A stretch of DNA of 64,000 bases, taken from contig NC_132878.1 of the NCBI RefSeq assembly GCF_030463535.1, forward strand, positions 37,329,261-37,393,260. Direction: 5' to 3'. The position numbers were made by a program, and so were the translations under genes. A model generated the notes under the pieces. The model saw nothing but the letters and a program-made list of their open reading frames with translations. It was not told the origin of the DNA and made no database searches. Positions 36,025 through 55,200 of this stretch are shown here, piece after piece (the stretch's first letter is position 1; each line of letters opens with the position of its first letter). This DNA comes from Salminus brasiliensis (lineage: Eukaryota > Chordata > Actinopteri > Characiformes > Bryconidae).

Positions 36025-36027
<3 letters not shown>

Positions 36028-36071
<44 letters not shown>

Positions 36072-36081
36072 AGAGAGAGAC
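36028..36081. repeat. (GA)n purine tract upstream of kcnf1
   Basis: GA dinucleotides with a few GG interruptions, in the 5' flank of kcnf1. Confidence 0.85.
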
Positions 36082-36779
36082 TTCAATAGGCACAGATTTC
36101 CATACTATTAATCATATATTATTAAAGTTATGGTCACATGGCTCTTAAATCTTATCTATAAGGTCTCAGGCTCAGTGTTTCTGCCTTTCTAACCAATATC
36201 AAACGAAAACGCAAACGGGGTCCAAATTTGATTGCTGCTGGCCGTTTTACACCACAATTGGTGCTCCACTGCGCACATGGCTCAGTATTGCACTTTCATG
36301 TGGAGACGTCTCCCCCTAGAGACCACCAGCGCACAGCGCATCCCACATAACTGCATATCAAGACTTCTCTACTTGTTTCCAAACAAGATACCTGATACCA
36401 TTGGTGTGAGCAACCCCCTCAACACTCTCTTTACCAGTCAGGATGACCTTAACATTACAGAATAAAGCCTTAAGCTTTAGCTAACAATATGACTTTATGA
36501 ATTGCAGAAATCTGGAAATGTTGAAATAGACAAATAGAATATAGGAGATTAATCCAGTTTTGATAAAGTTTTTTTTTCTTCCAAAACACACACATTGAGT
36601 CAAGCATTAAAGAAATCTGCCACGCTGGATAGTGGAATTATGACACTAACAGTACATTAAACAAGTAAGAACAAACATATGATATGAAAGTGAACTAGAG
36701 AGTGCAGTTCCAGCTGTGCGATTGCTGCTCAGCAGGGACGTGGTACCAAACATTTTGCCCAAAAGACACAAAAAGCACA

Positions 36780-37500
36780 TCCAATATGTTTGGCTAATAG
36801 AGGTGTGTCCATAAACTTCTGGCCAAAATGTGGGGTGGCGATAAAAAACTTTGCCCTATAAAGCTCATCTGATACAAAGGCATGTCCACAAACATTTGGC
36901 CAAAATGCAAGATGCTAAAACCTTTGCCCAAAAACTCATCCAATATGTTTGGCTAATAGAGGTGTGTCCATAAACTTCTGGCCAAAATGTGCGATGACAA
37001 AACGTTTGCCCTAAAGCTCCTTCGGAATGCTAATATAGACGTGTCCACAAACTTTTGGTAAAAATGTGGGGTGACAAAACCTTTGCCCAAAAACGCATCC
37101 AATTTGTTTGGCAAATAGAGGTGTGTCCACAAACTTTTGGCCAAAATGTGGGATGCCAAATCCTTTGCTCAAAAGCTCATGCGATACATTTGGCAAATAA
37201 AGGCGTGTCCACAGACTTTTGGCTAAAATGTGTGTTGCCAAAACCTTTGCCCAAAACCTCATCCAATAAATTTGGCTAATAGAGGTGTGTTCACAATCTT
37301 TTGTCCAACATGTGAGATGGCAAAATCTTTGTCCTATAAAGCTCATCCAGTACGTTTGGCTAATAGAGGCGTGTCCACAAACGTTTGTCCAACATGTGGG
37401 GTGGCAAAATCTTTGCCCTAAAGCTCATCCAATATACTTGGCGAATAGAGGTGTGTCCACAAACTTTAGGCCAAAATGTGGGGTGACAAAACATTTGCCC
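36780..37500. repeat. 82-bp degenerate tandem repeat, about nine units
   Basis: Each unit contains tttggctaatagaggtgtgt ccacaaacttttggccaaaa tgtgggg tgacaaaacctttgccca. The 'gtgtcca' mark recurs near 36804, 36881, 36963, 37041, 37123, 37204, 37287, 37371 and 37453, a spacing of 77-84 bp. ORFs running through it on both strands are by-products. Confidence 0.85.
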
Positions 37501-37752
37501 AAAATATGCGTATCTATGCTACTAGAGGCATGTGTACAATCTGAATTCCAAATTACATTTATTATATTGAGAATACGGTGAAATTCAAGTTTACCTTTTA
37601 GTTATTTTTTCCCAGCAAACATTTACACAGTAAAGTTCAGAAAAACACATATTTAAAAAGTTTTTTTAATATATACATTTATCTGGGCGACAGATATTAG
37701 TGATAATAGAATAAATGCAACCATAAACAAACTTATTGCCAAGATCATTGGT

Positions 37753-45452
<7,700 letters not shown>

Positions 45453-48048
45453 GTTTTTTTTTTTTTACTGGACTCGACGTTAAAGAAATGTATACTCGGG
45501 TGTGTTGTACGCGGGCACTTCAGCAGGTTAGTTTCAGAGGGAGCTCTTGGCAGAATTTCCTCTCCTTGCTGTCTGGCTGGGTACACTGTTGTCATTAACG
45601 TTGCTATGATACAGCGTCATGCGCCATGTTGGATACGTCAGTTAAACAACAAACAAACAAACAAACAAGTAGCTAAACCAGTAACAGCTAAATAAATTAT
45701 TGTCCCAAACCTCATTAACGTTGACCTTTTTGTTAGCTAGTGATTTCTTTATTCAATATGACTAAAATTAAAAACTTCGAAAAAAATAATTATTTTATTA
45801 ACTAACGTTAGACACTTCAGGTCAGAGTCAATCAAATAACCGACATACAGACATTAACAGTTCACCAAAAATTAAAAAATAAGTCATATTGGTGGTTAAA
45901 ATATCACCCTCAACACTTAAGCTAGCCAGCTAAGTACTAGTACCAGTACTAGCTGAAAGGCAGTGTACTCATCTCAGTCACATTTTTACAAAATGTAAAC
46001 ACTATAAAAATCTATAAAATTATTCATGTATTATAATTATGCTAGCTTATGTCAATATACCCTGCTTAGGCCAGGTGTTTAGTCATGAACAGTAAAAAAA
46101 ACAAAAAACAAACAAACAAACAAACAAACACAAAACCCCCCCAGAAAACTGCATCCTCTACTATTGACTTTTTTAATGATTAAGCAATGTTTGATTATCA
46201 TTGCCTGTGATTTATGAGATTAATGTGAAAATAATATATGCCAGGGGATCTATAAGGTTTATATCACAGGTAGAAACTCTCTCAGTGCTGTTTCTAAAGA
46301 ACTGCATTAGACCTGTCTGCTCGGTTAAATAGCTTTAAAATGGTTCCCAGTATCCCATTCAACAAAAAAAATATATAAAATAAAAATAAAAAATACAGTA
46401 AAAAGCGACTTTTTACCTTCAGACCTTAAAAAACCCACAGCATCCAGGGCTGCAGTAGCAGTAGCCCAGGCTTATTTGTCATGTAGACTCCAGGAGATCA
46501 TTTGCTTGGATTGCAGGTTTTATATACACCACAAAAAAGAACCTCAGATATGAGCACGGGTGGCTCTGTATTCAGTTCGCTTTCAGAAGATGTGTTCATA
46601 GTTCTTTATTTGGCTTGTGAGTATGAATTTTATGGACCCAGGGCTATCTTTGGCGTGGGGTAATTTCTTCATGAATTATGTCCCTCTAGCTCTTTCTTTT
46701 TGTTGACTGGATGATGATCAAGCCCTTCACTACAGGCAGACTCAGGCCACCCAGTCAAAAAGCTTAATCGTCATCCAGTCAACAAAAAAAGAAAGCTAAA
46801 AAGACATAACTCATAAAGAAATGACCACACGCCAAACATAGCCCTGGATGCACTGAGCTCTTGAACAAGGGAGTGTAGACAATGTGGTAATTTTCTCCCA
46901 TTGTGGTTTTGATAGAGGACTCCACACAGACAACAATGCTGACCAGTGCCGTGCTCTGATGTTAGGCTAGTCTGGTAGGTGCACATGGCGCACGAATGAA
47001 TCTCCAGACTGCCTAGGTGTAACACAGACGGCAAAAGCCATGTAGCCTGCTGTTGCACTGAACAGCTAGGCTGCTCCTGAACAACTTACAAGCTACCTGC
47101 TTCTGTGTTTCTACACTTGCTCAACCACAATCACCACTGTTCATCAATAAAGCGGCAATGTTGTATTGAACGATGCATTGCTCCTGTGCTGAGCTCTTCC
47201 TGGGGAGATTCCACTGGATTAGGAACCCCACTGTTTGTGTTTAAGCACTAGCACATGTGTGCTAATGGCCTAGTAATTTCCAGTGAAATTACACATGGTG
47301 TTAAAGGGCCTATGTCCTACATTTGTGTGTTTATGTGCCAAAAACAGCCATAGTGTATTTTTTCTAATCCCTTTGTTTTTGTTACTGTGCCTTTAAGACT
47401 TGTATATGTAAATGAGCTCTGTTTTGATTGATTACACAGTTTTCTACCTAGTTCAAAAAGCTAAAACATTCCTTATAATATACCTTCAGTGCCTTATGGG
47501 CAGGGCAGTTAAATGGGCAGACATATGTCACTCTGTTATCATCACAAACACTGTACATTCAAAATGGTCTGTTTTGACAGCTACTATCCGCTACAGCCTG
47601 ACTATCATGTAGATACTGGAGAGTGAGGACCATGATCTGAAACAACCGTATTTACAAAGACAGAGACGATCCAAAGGCTGGATCTGCTAATGACAAGTAC
47701 ATTCCCTCATTTGCTCAACTGCCTAAACTTCTAAATTGACTATTTCACTGACTGTGTGGCCCTTTGTGCTGGGCAGCATGGCACACATGGAGTGTCTGGT
47801 GGCAGAGAATAGCCTTGGTCTCTAAAAGCTTAACTAAGGAGATTACCGGTCAGAACGTCAGGACATACCCAAAAGAGAGTGCGTTTGGAGGAGGCAGGGA
47901 GGAAAATGGGATTAAGCAAACTAGCTTTGTCATCGTGCAATCCAGTCTTCTAAGAGGTCTGAGCAGGTGTGCCGTGTTCCGCTCCTGTTTGGTTACACTG
48001 ATTATTTTACTGTTTTGCTGCTTAAAGGGAGATTAGACTAGAAGGACC
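45453..48048. other. Intergenic DNA between drc1 and the coiled-coil gene (divergent)
   Basis: Presumably holds both promoters: drc1 reads left from 45452 and the small gene reads right from 48049. It contains AACA-type repeats (45646-45666, 46103-46130) and the large hairpin at 46635-46849. The ORF at 47764-48036 directly before the coiled-coil gene has no recognisable domain and is probably 5' UTR or spacer. Confidence 0.5.
46635..46849. repeat. Large imperfect inverted repeat (two arms of about 88 bp, 38-bp loop)
   Basis: The left arm (46635-46723) reads gacccagggctatctttggc ... ttgttgactggatgatgatc aagc. The right arm (46762-46849) is its reverse complement with roughly ten differences. 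It is not part of any gene I can assemble. It could be a MITE or a palindrome from local inverted duplication. Confidence 0.75.
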
Positions 48049-48348
48049 ATGGAGCAGCGGCAGGGAGAGATGAGTGCGGCAAGAGAGAAGTTGGAGACTC
48101 TGATGAGGAGCATGGAGGTGCTCTTGTCCGAGGTGGAGCAGCTGAGGTCTCACTGCACCCACTGGAACCTGGAGCTGAGTAGACACATCACAGAGCTGCG
48201 CCTGGAGAACCGGGAGCTGACCATTAAGTATGACGCCCTGGCCCAGGAGCTGCAGGAAGCTTTGGAGACTATCGAGGACCTGCAGGACACCAAATATGCT
48301 TTTGACGCCAAAGAGAGGCAGGCCGAGAAACTAAACAGGCAGCTGTGA
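48049..48348 (+). CDS. Small intronless coiled-coil protein, 99 aa, not recognised
   Basis: The ATG sits in a good initiation context (aggaccATGG). The frame uses GC-rich, gene-like codons (many CTG and GAG) that stand out from the AT-rich flanks. The product is almost entirely predicted coiled coil: heptads run through LETLMRSMEVLLSEVEQLR, ELRLENRELTIKYDALAQEL and EALETIEDLQDTKYAF. It has no signal peptide or membrane segment, a single Cys (residue 36), and ends KLNRQL-stop. I do not recognise the family. It may be a single-exon gene, the coding exon of a gene with upstream UTR exons, or a retrocopy of part of a larger coiled-coil protein; no poly-A tract is seen directly after it. Coding status rests on codon use, start context and heptad pattern. 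Confidence 0.6.
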   Translation: MEQRQGEMSAAREKLETLMRSMEVLLSEVEQLRSHCTHWNLELSRHITELRLENRELTIKYDALAQELQEALETIEDLQDTKYAFDAKERQAEKLNRQL

Positions 48349-49742
48349 GGAGGCACAAAGCTATCAAAGGCTGTCTAGTGTGAATGGTGAACACAGGGGA
48401 CATGGGATGGCTTCAAAGGTCCAGTACAAGGAACACATTGTACAAATATAGAGGACAAAACAGAAAATATGTGGCAACCATGTAACTTTTGAGTTCTGTA
48501 GACGGGTTTCTGAGTAGGACGAGTGGAATGGAATACAATGGCGCTATGTGTGTCTTCATTTTGGACCTCCAGCTTACAGACACGACACGTCAACACTAAG
48601 TGTGAGAAGAAGACTTGAAGAGACTGTTTGTGAACCACTAAAGAGCATCCAAGCGCTGACATGATGATCATGTTCTGGTCATCTTCGTGATTGACTCTGA
48701 CAGAAACAGTTCAGAAGTCGATTCAGGTGGTGGAATTAGTAGACAAGGAAGTGGGACATGTGGGAGGAGTCTCACTCTTTTCTCTTAAAGCTCTCATTGT
48801 CCTCCTTTTCTGCTTTTCTGGTCTCATGCTCTCCTCAGGTGTCTTCATTCTAAAGACCTGAGCTGTATGTCAGTCTGAGTGCTACTGACTTATGCCAGTG
48901 GGAAACGCAGCAGGATGTAGTGCACTGTTAATAGCTGGATTATGTACTATGTAAATCAACTGTTTTCATGTGTACCGTATGTAGCAGAGGAGGAGGAGCC
49001 ATCAGAGGCTGCTCATTAGCACAGACTGCCCATGTTCATTAGGAGCAAAAGGTTTTGAGGATATCGTTTATGAACAATTGGTGGTTGCCTGTATGAAGGC
49101 TGTTCAGGCTCAAAGCAGTGACACGAGGGACCACCTGGTGATTTGCCAGCGTAGGTTTGTGAGAGTGCTATTCTATACAGGTCTATGCATGAGATGCAGT
49201 CAAGTGAATAGTGTTTAGTCCTTAGGCCATTGCTATTGAAACCTGGTTAGACTACTACTTGTTTACATGGCTGCCTTTACATACATGCAGAACATCCATG
49301 AAGGCCTGTAGTGGGGTTACTCGCTCAAAATTACAAATCAAAAAGTAATGGGTTGATTCTACTTTCTAATTATGTTGGCGTATTATTAGTAGAAATTATT
49401 ATTAGTAGGAACCATGATAATATTTCAACATTATCATAAGGAATTGCACCATAATAGGCTTTTGGAGCAGATCATGGATATCATGAGTATCAATCACAAA
49501 AATAGCAAAAATGATTTATATATGTTATTTATATTTAAAGCATTGTTATATGTGTAGCACAGAATAAGTACCATTGTATAAAAGCATGGTTTAGTTGGTG
49601 CTTTTTTGTCTGCTCTAAATAATCAAATAAAAATACTTACAGGGATAAGTATTATGCATTATGAAATTGTCTTCAGGTATCTTGATATATTTTTGCCCTG
49701 TCGTCTGAAAGCCTAACAAAAAGGAACATTTCCTTGGCTGTA

Positions 49743-49810
49743 ACTGCCTACATTTACATTTACAGCATTTAGCAGACGCTCTTATCCAGAGTGACTTACA
49801 AAGTGCTTTG
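49743..49810 (-). repeat. Fish SINE/LINE tail motif, inverted
   Basis: tttacatttacagcatttag followed by cagacgctcttatccagagt gacttacaa is the reverse complement of the tail found at 23536-23600 in the LINE fragment. The body of the element to the right is not identifiable. Confidence 0.6.
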
Positions 49811-50739
49811 CTATTTATCCAAGAAAGAAACCATAGCTAGTTAGAATAGACTAATAATTCAAAGATACCTCTAAGCTTAGACATTACTAGATACTTAGCC
49901 TAGATACCTAAACCTTTGGTTTCCAATCAAGGAAGAGCGTACTGTGTGTTTTTATCCATTCCCAGAAGTCATCAGACCTTCTCTGAAGGCCTACTAGGCT
50001 CGCCAATGGAATAGTTTAAAAAAAGTGTGGTGTGCAGGTACTGAACTGAGACAAGCCTGTTTATCAGATTAGGCCTGATTGGCTGGTTTATGAGATTACA
50101 CCCCTTGACCTGGAAAGAGTCAACCTTCATTGCTTGCATTTGACATGACAACAGTGAGAAATGCTGAAATACTGAATGAATATCTCCTCTAATGTTTGGA
50201 ATTAAGCACAAACTATTATTTTTGTACTTGGCTCAGTGTAGTGGCTTTGGAATGTAAAAAAAAAAAAAGATCCATCTGTGTGTTAGGGCTATGGCTGGCA
50301 CCGGGTGCATGGTCCCAATCAATGCCCTCCTTTTCCAATCCCCAAATGAGTACCTGCATCTGTTTGTCTGGCTGTTGAAAAAGTGAGAGAGCCCAAAATA
50401 GCGCCTTTAAAACCATGGAGCCTGAAGAGCCACTAACACCCCATGATTTAATACATTGTGTTTAGCGGCAATGGGCCGTGCTATAAGGAACATCTGCGGT
50501 GAGGACGCTGCAAAACTCCTGACTGCATGAAGACCACATTTTCTCGGAGAGCTCTTTTTCATAAACACGTGTGCACCATGTGAGGACTCTACACTTTTCA
50601 GCAAACCACTCTTGGAGGTCTTGTGGAGGCTTTTCTCAAATGCGTGATGGACAGGCGTTCGGCTTCGCAACTAGAATAGTGCTTTGGAAAAATGTTCATA
50701 TACTGTCTCCCTTAAGAGAATGATCTTTTAACACAATAA

Positions 50740-51080
50740 ACAGCTTTTGGCCCTCACCAATGTCCCCCTACATGGTTTTACCCTACATGGTTGTACCAGT
50801 TCTAATGGCAGCAAAACAGTAGTGCATCATGCTACCACCACCATGCTTAACAGTTGGTTAACAGCGTTCTTGTCTAACCTTTACTACCCCAAGCATACCT
50901 CTCTGGTCATTGTGACCAAACAATGTAAATCTTTGCCTAATATGACCATAAAACTGTCCTCCAGGAAGCATTTTCTTACCCCATGTGGCTCAGCTGCTTT
51001 CAAACCAATTTCCGCTCAGCTCAGGGTGACAGTTCCAGCCTTTCTCCAGACTGTGTCAAAGTGGCAAAGTGCATCTCCCA
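50740..51080 (-). pseudogene. Decayed Tc1-like transposase fragment
   Basis: Phrases such as ccaccaccatgcttaacagt, ttgtgaccaaacaatg and tatgaccataaaactgtcct correspond in order to ccaccaccatgtttgacagt, attgtggccaaacaattc and tctgaccataaaacagaaca in the intact element at 4499-4640. The frame is broken by substitutions and indels and no terminal repeats are visible. It is a different, older copy, in the same orientation as the intact transposase. Confidence 0.6.
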
Positions 51081-51649
51081 AAACTATTCCTAAATAGTGT
51101 AAATATATGATCATCCTTCTCAGATCCTGTGCTCTGAGCTTCTTGGACTTTTGCCATTATTTGCCATTATTATACTATGTCTAGTTTCATTCAATGAGGG
51201 CTGTCAAACAAATCTTTATTTATGTGGGCATAGAGACGCTACCAACTATAGTCAATAATGATTACTAGCTAAGAGGTCTTGGCCTTGGTAAGTTAAAAGA
51301 GATGTTGGAAAAACAGGACCCCCTGGCATGTATAATGTTGATTTTAGAAAACTCCCCCCAAAATGTTTTCAATGAAAGACTGCTGTCCCTCATTCTGTCC
51401 CTGAAAAAGCACAAAGAGTCAGATAAATCACCAATATTGTCAAGACATTCATGTCCATGATGGTTGTATGTAAACCTCTGACAACACCTGTGTATTTGTG
51501 CATTTTACCATTTCCCTACATTCAATTTTTAAAAGTGCATAGCTGTCTCACATGGCTCAGCTGCTCTGTGTTAACATCTCTTATGACATGGCAGAAAAGA
51601 AGACTTTTCCCTTCCTTCTTGGGAGGGGTTAATTGTGATTTCCTAAGTG

Positions 51650-51686
<37 letters not shown>

Positions 51687-52208
51687 TGTGCAGGAGAGAT
51701 ATGTAGTCCAGACAGGACAAAATCATCAGTCCACTCCTGCAGCGACTGGATTAACTTCTGACGCAGACCGAGACAGAGGGACAAGGTAAGAGCCACCTCT
51801 TCATGAGATTCCTCATTCAGTCTATTCAAAGGGAGCCTGAATCTGAAATCTGAACTTAAGAGTATGTGTGTATATGAAATGGAAGCTGAGAATGTAGATA
51901 CAATGTGTAAACATCTTGATGAGTGGACCAATGGGAATGATTCAGAATCATTTGTTTACATTAATATGCAGATGATCCCATTTATTCTTATGTTATATGT
52001 TTATGTATGTAATGTAAGTCATGTTTGTAGATGTACATTTCTTTAAATACCTTCTTGTTAACAGTATTTCAAATTAGGATTTAAAGTAATTGAAAATAGC
52101 TCACAATTGGATTATGTAACACACAAAAAATGTGTGACAGCAATGCTATATATTATCAGTTATGTTAACACTGGCTTTTGTGTGTGTGTATGTTCTCCCC
52201 TTGTGCAG

Positions 52209-55200
52209 ATGATTCTCCTGTCACTCCTGGGGGTCCTGTACCTGCTCACAGCTCCAGTGTTCTCTGTAAGTAACATCTACCTGGCTACATACAGCTCCAG
52301 GAACAATGAAGAGACCACCTTTTATGATCAGTTTCTCTGGTTTCACTATTTATAGGCAGTCTGTTTAGGGAAATTTACATTTGCATTGTTTTTCATAAAC
52401 CATGGGCAACATTTCTCCTAAATTCCAAATAAAATATTGCTATTTAGAGCATTTATTTATTTGCAGAAATGATAACTGCTCAAAACAACCTTCTCAAATA
52501 ATGCAAATAAATTATTATAATAATTATACAAAGAAGTTAGTATTGAAATTTAAACACAGTACTAATATCTGAACTTTGAGAGCATTCAAAAATCACTTTA
52601 GTGAAATAACCTCGCTACACCATTGCTGTTGGGTGACTTTATGCCATTCGCAGTCTGCAAATTCAGGTAACTCAGCTTTGTTTGATGAAATGCCTGGAAT
52701 AAATTGGCTGCCATACATATAGAGATGCAAATTTAAGATTTTTTTTCCAGAGCTGTATACTGGGTGTACAAGGAGTAGCCTCAACCCATGTATTATGATA
52801 TTTACCTAAGCTCATTATGCCTGTAATATAAAGTGCACTGCTTACATGCAACTTTAGGTGAGTAGTACATGCTCAGTGTCTTGTGTCATGAGCTTTGACA
52901 GACACTCGAAGTTGGACAAGCTTCATGCTCCATTTGTCTGATTGTGTGTATGTGTGTATGCTCTAATGTCTGTGTACCGTTAGGCAATGTGTGTTTGTGT
53001 GTTTGTGTGTTTCGATGGGACCATCCAGTTCTTCAGAGAGGCTGGTGCCTAAGTGTGCAAATTTCAGTGTTTGCTGGTGGCTTTCTGCAGTGTGTCATTA
53101 TGAGGGAAACCGCTGCAGACCTGTGGGAGATTAGGCAGTTGCTTTTCGGGATGTGAACGGTGTGTTTTGGACTGATTTGGTCCGGAGAAGGACGTGGAAA
53201 CGATTAGGCATGCACATGTGTGGAAAGCTTGACATGTGAGGGAATGAATAATAGCACTTAACTAAGGGGCAGTTCATAAAGCTACAAGCCATAAATCTAC
53301 GGTACATAAGCCCCTACTGACAACAGACAAAAAAAAACTGCCAGTTGACAGACTCAAACTGTCAAAAAGTGAAAATGGCAAAAATGTTTTTTGTCTGAAT
53401 GCTAAGATTTTATATATTTTACATAATTTTAGTACGTTACATTGGTGACAACTTCTGTTCTGCTTCATGAGTGGTCACAACTTGGAGATTGGTGCTGTAC
53501 GAGAGAGCAGCACCTGACAAACCATTTCTGTACTGATAGATGTTGGATGTACTAAGATGTTACTCAGTAGTTAAGCAGTTATCGACCTTTTAATATAATT
53601 CTAGATGGTATTTTAGATGAAAAGCACCTCAGTGACCTGGTTTGTCACCCCCTCACTCACTCACGTTTAGCAGGCAGTAATAGCACTAATGGCACACAAA
53701 TGGCGCAGCACCTAGTCACCCAGACCGGGAATCGAACCCCAGTCTCCCACATGGTATGATAGCTCACTGGCAGGTAGTGGTGTTATCTGTTGCGCCACAC
53801 CAACCACATGGTTTTGAATCATCGGTGATGATTCGTTTAGGACTGATTAGTGAGCCTGCTTTATTACTTCAAAAAGTGCATGGAGAAGGCTTCAGGACTG
53901 TGCTTTCAGCTGTGCGTGGAAATGTGTCTGCTCTAGGTGAGGCAGCCGAGTGATGACCACTGGGGAGAATACGGCCCGTACGGAGAGTGCAGTCGCACCT
54001 GCGGCACTGGTGTAGCCGTGAGGACCAGGGTTTGCAACACTATGAGGTGTGTATGCGTGTGTGCATGGATGTGTATATGCACGAATGCTCTCCTTTATGA
54101 ACTTTTGTCTCTTTCTTTAATGTTATTTACAGGACAGATGGTGGACACAACTGCGTGGGACCTTCCAAGTCATACAAATCCTGCAACACTCAGGTACACT
54201 GATATGGACAAACGAACAGTGCCATGATTATATTGTCACAGATTGCGAACAAATCTAGCCTGAAATATCATAGAATTGCTTATAGAGCAGGTAGGTCCCC
54301 ATGTACTACTATGAACAGCTACACTGTAAAACGTTTACCTGTAAATGTACAGTACGTAACTGGCAGCGCTTTCCCTAGTTTAGTACAGTACTTTATTTTT
54401 ATTGACAAATATTAAATCTAGTCCTTTGTAATCTGTCTTCAAACTATTTCTATGCAATTCGGTTTCCACGTAGCAACTAATAATTCTACGAAATTTCAAG
54501 CATCCCATAGGAGTGTTTCTTTCTTAAGTCATGTCTTAACTAGCAACACCATAGCAACCACTTGAAGTACCATAGTAACCACCTAGCAACACCATACCAT
54601 CTATCTAACAACCACTTAGCAACACCATAGCAACCATCTGGAATATTGTAGCAACACTACTGTTTTTTTCTTCGTTTGTTGTCTTAATTTAATTAAAAGA
54701 AGACACGGTTTAGCATCTAAGCATGACACTTTTACATCCCATAGTTATTGTAAGTGAAGCACATAAAAAAAATATAGGTCATTTTAAATCTCGCTATCGG
54801 TGTTAGCCAAAACAAAAATCTCTAGCAAATCTAGGTAACCCCCCTAGCAAACATATTTTATTGAGTATAATATAATCTCTGCATTTTATGCATATTTATT
54901 TATTTTTGTTTTTAATTCCCCCCCAAATTATCTCCCCCAGTTTAGTCATTGCCAGTTCCTACCCACTAGCTAGGACTCCCCCTATCACATTATGCTTCTA
55001 ACTGGGAGGTAAAGGCTAAAGGCTAACACATGCTTCCTCTGAGTCACATGAAGCCGGCCAAATGCCCCAGCTGACGCAACATCACTGGACAGCTGAACCA
55101 GCTTGCAGACGTATGATAACTACCAATTCCTTTACGTCAGCTAACAACTGTCTAGCATTGTGCTGAGTGATCGGGGGAGAGGGACTCTACCACCCCGAGA

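Larger units (their letters stand above)
35853..37752. other. kcnf1 5' flank and kcnf1-drc1 intergenic DNA
   Basis: The kcnf1 promoter and 5' UTR should be near 35.9-36.1 kb. The rest is intergenic or drc1 3' UTR, dominated by the 82-bp repeat at 36780-37500. No gene seen. Confidence 0.5.
48349..52208. other. Intergenic DNA before the papilin-like gene
   Basis: 3' flank of the coiled-coil gene, then retroelement tail (49743-49800), decayed Tc1 fragment (50740-51080) and a (GT)n tract at 51651-51684. A sequence at 51691-51785 bounded by an AG (gtgtgcag) and a GT (acaaggtaag) could be a 5' UTR exon of the papilin-like gene; this is a guess. Confidence 0.45.

Noticed and set aside
47764-48036. 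90-aa ORF just before the coiled-coil gene
   Set aside because: No domain, AT-rich mixed codons; more likely 5' UTR or spacer.
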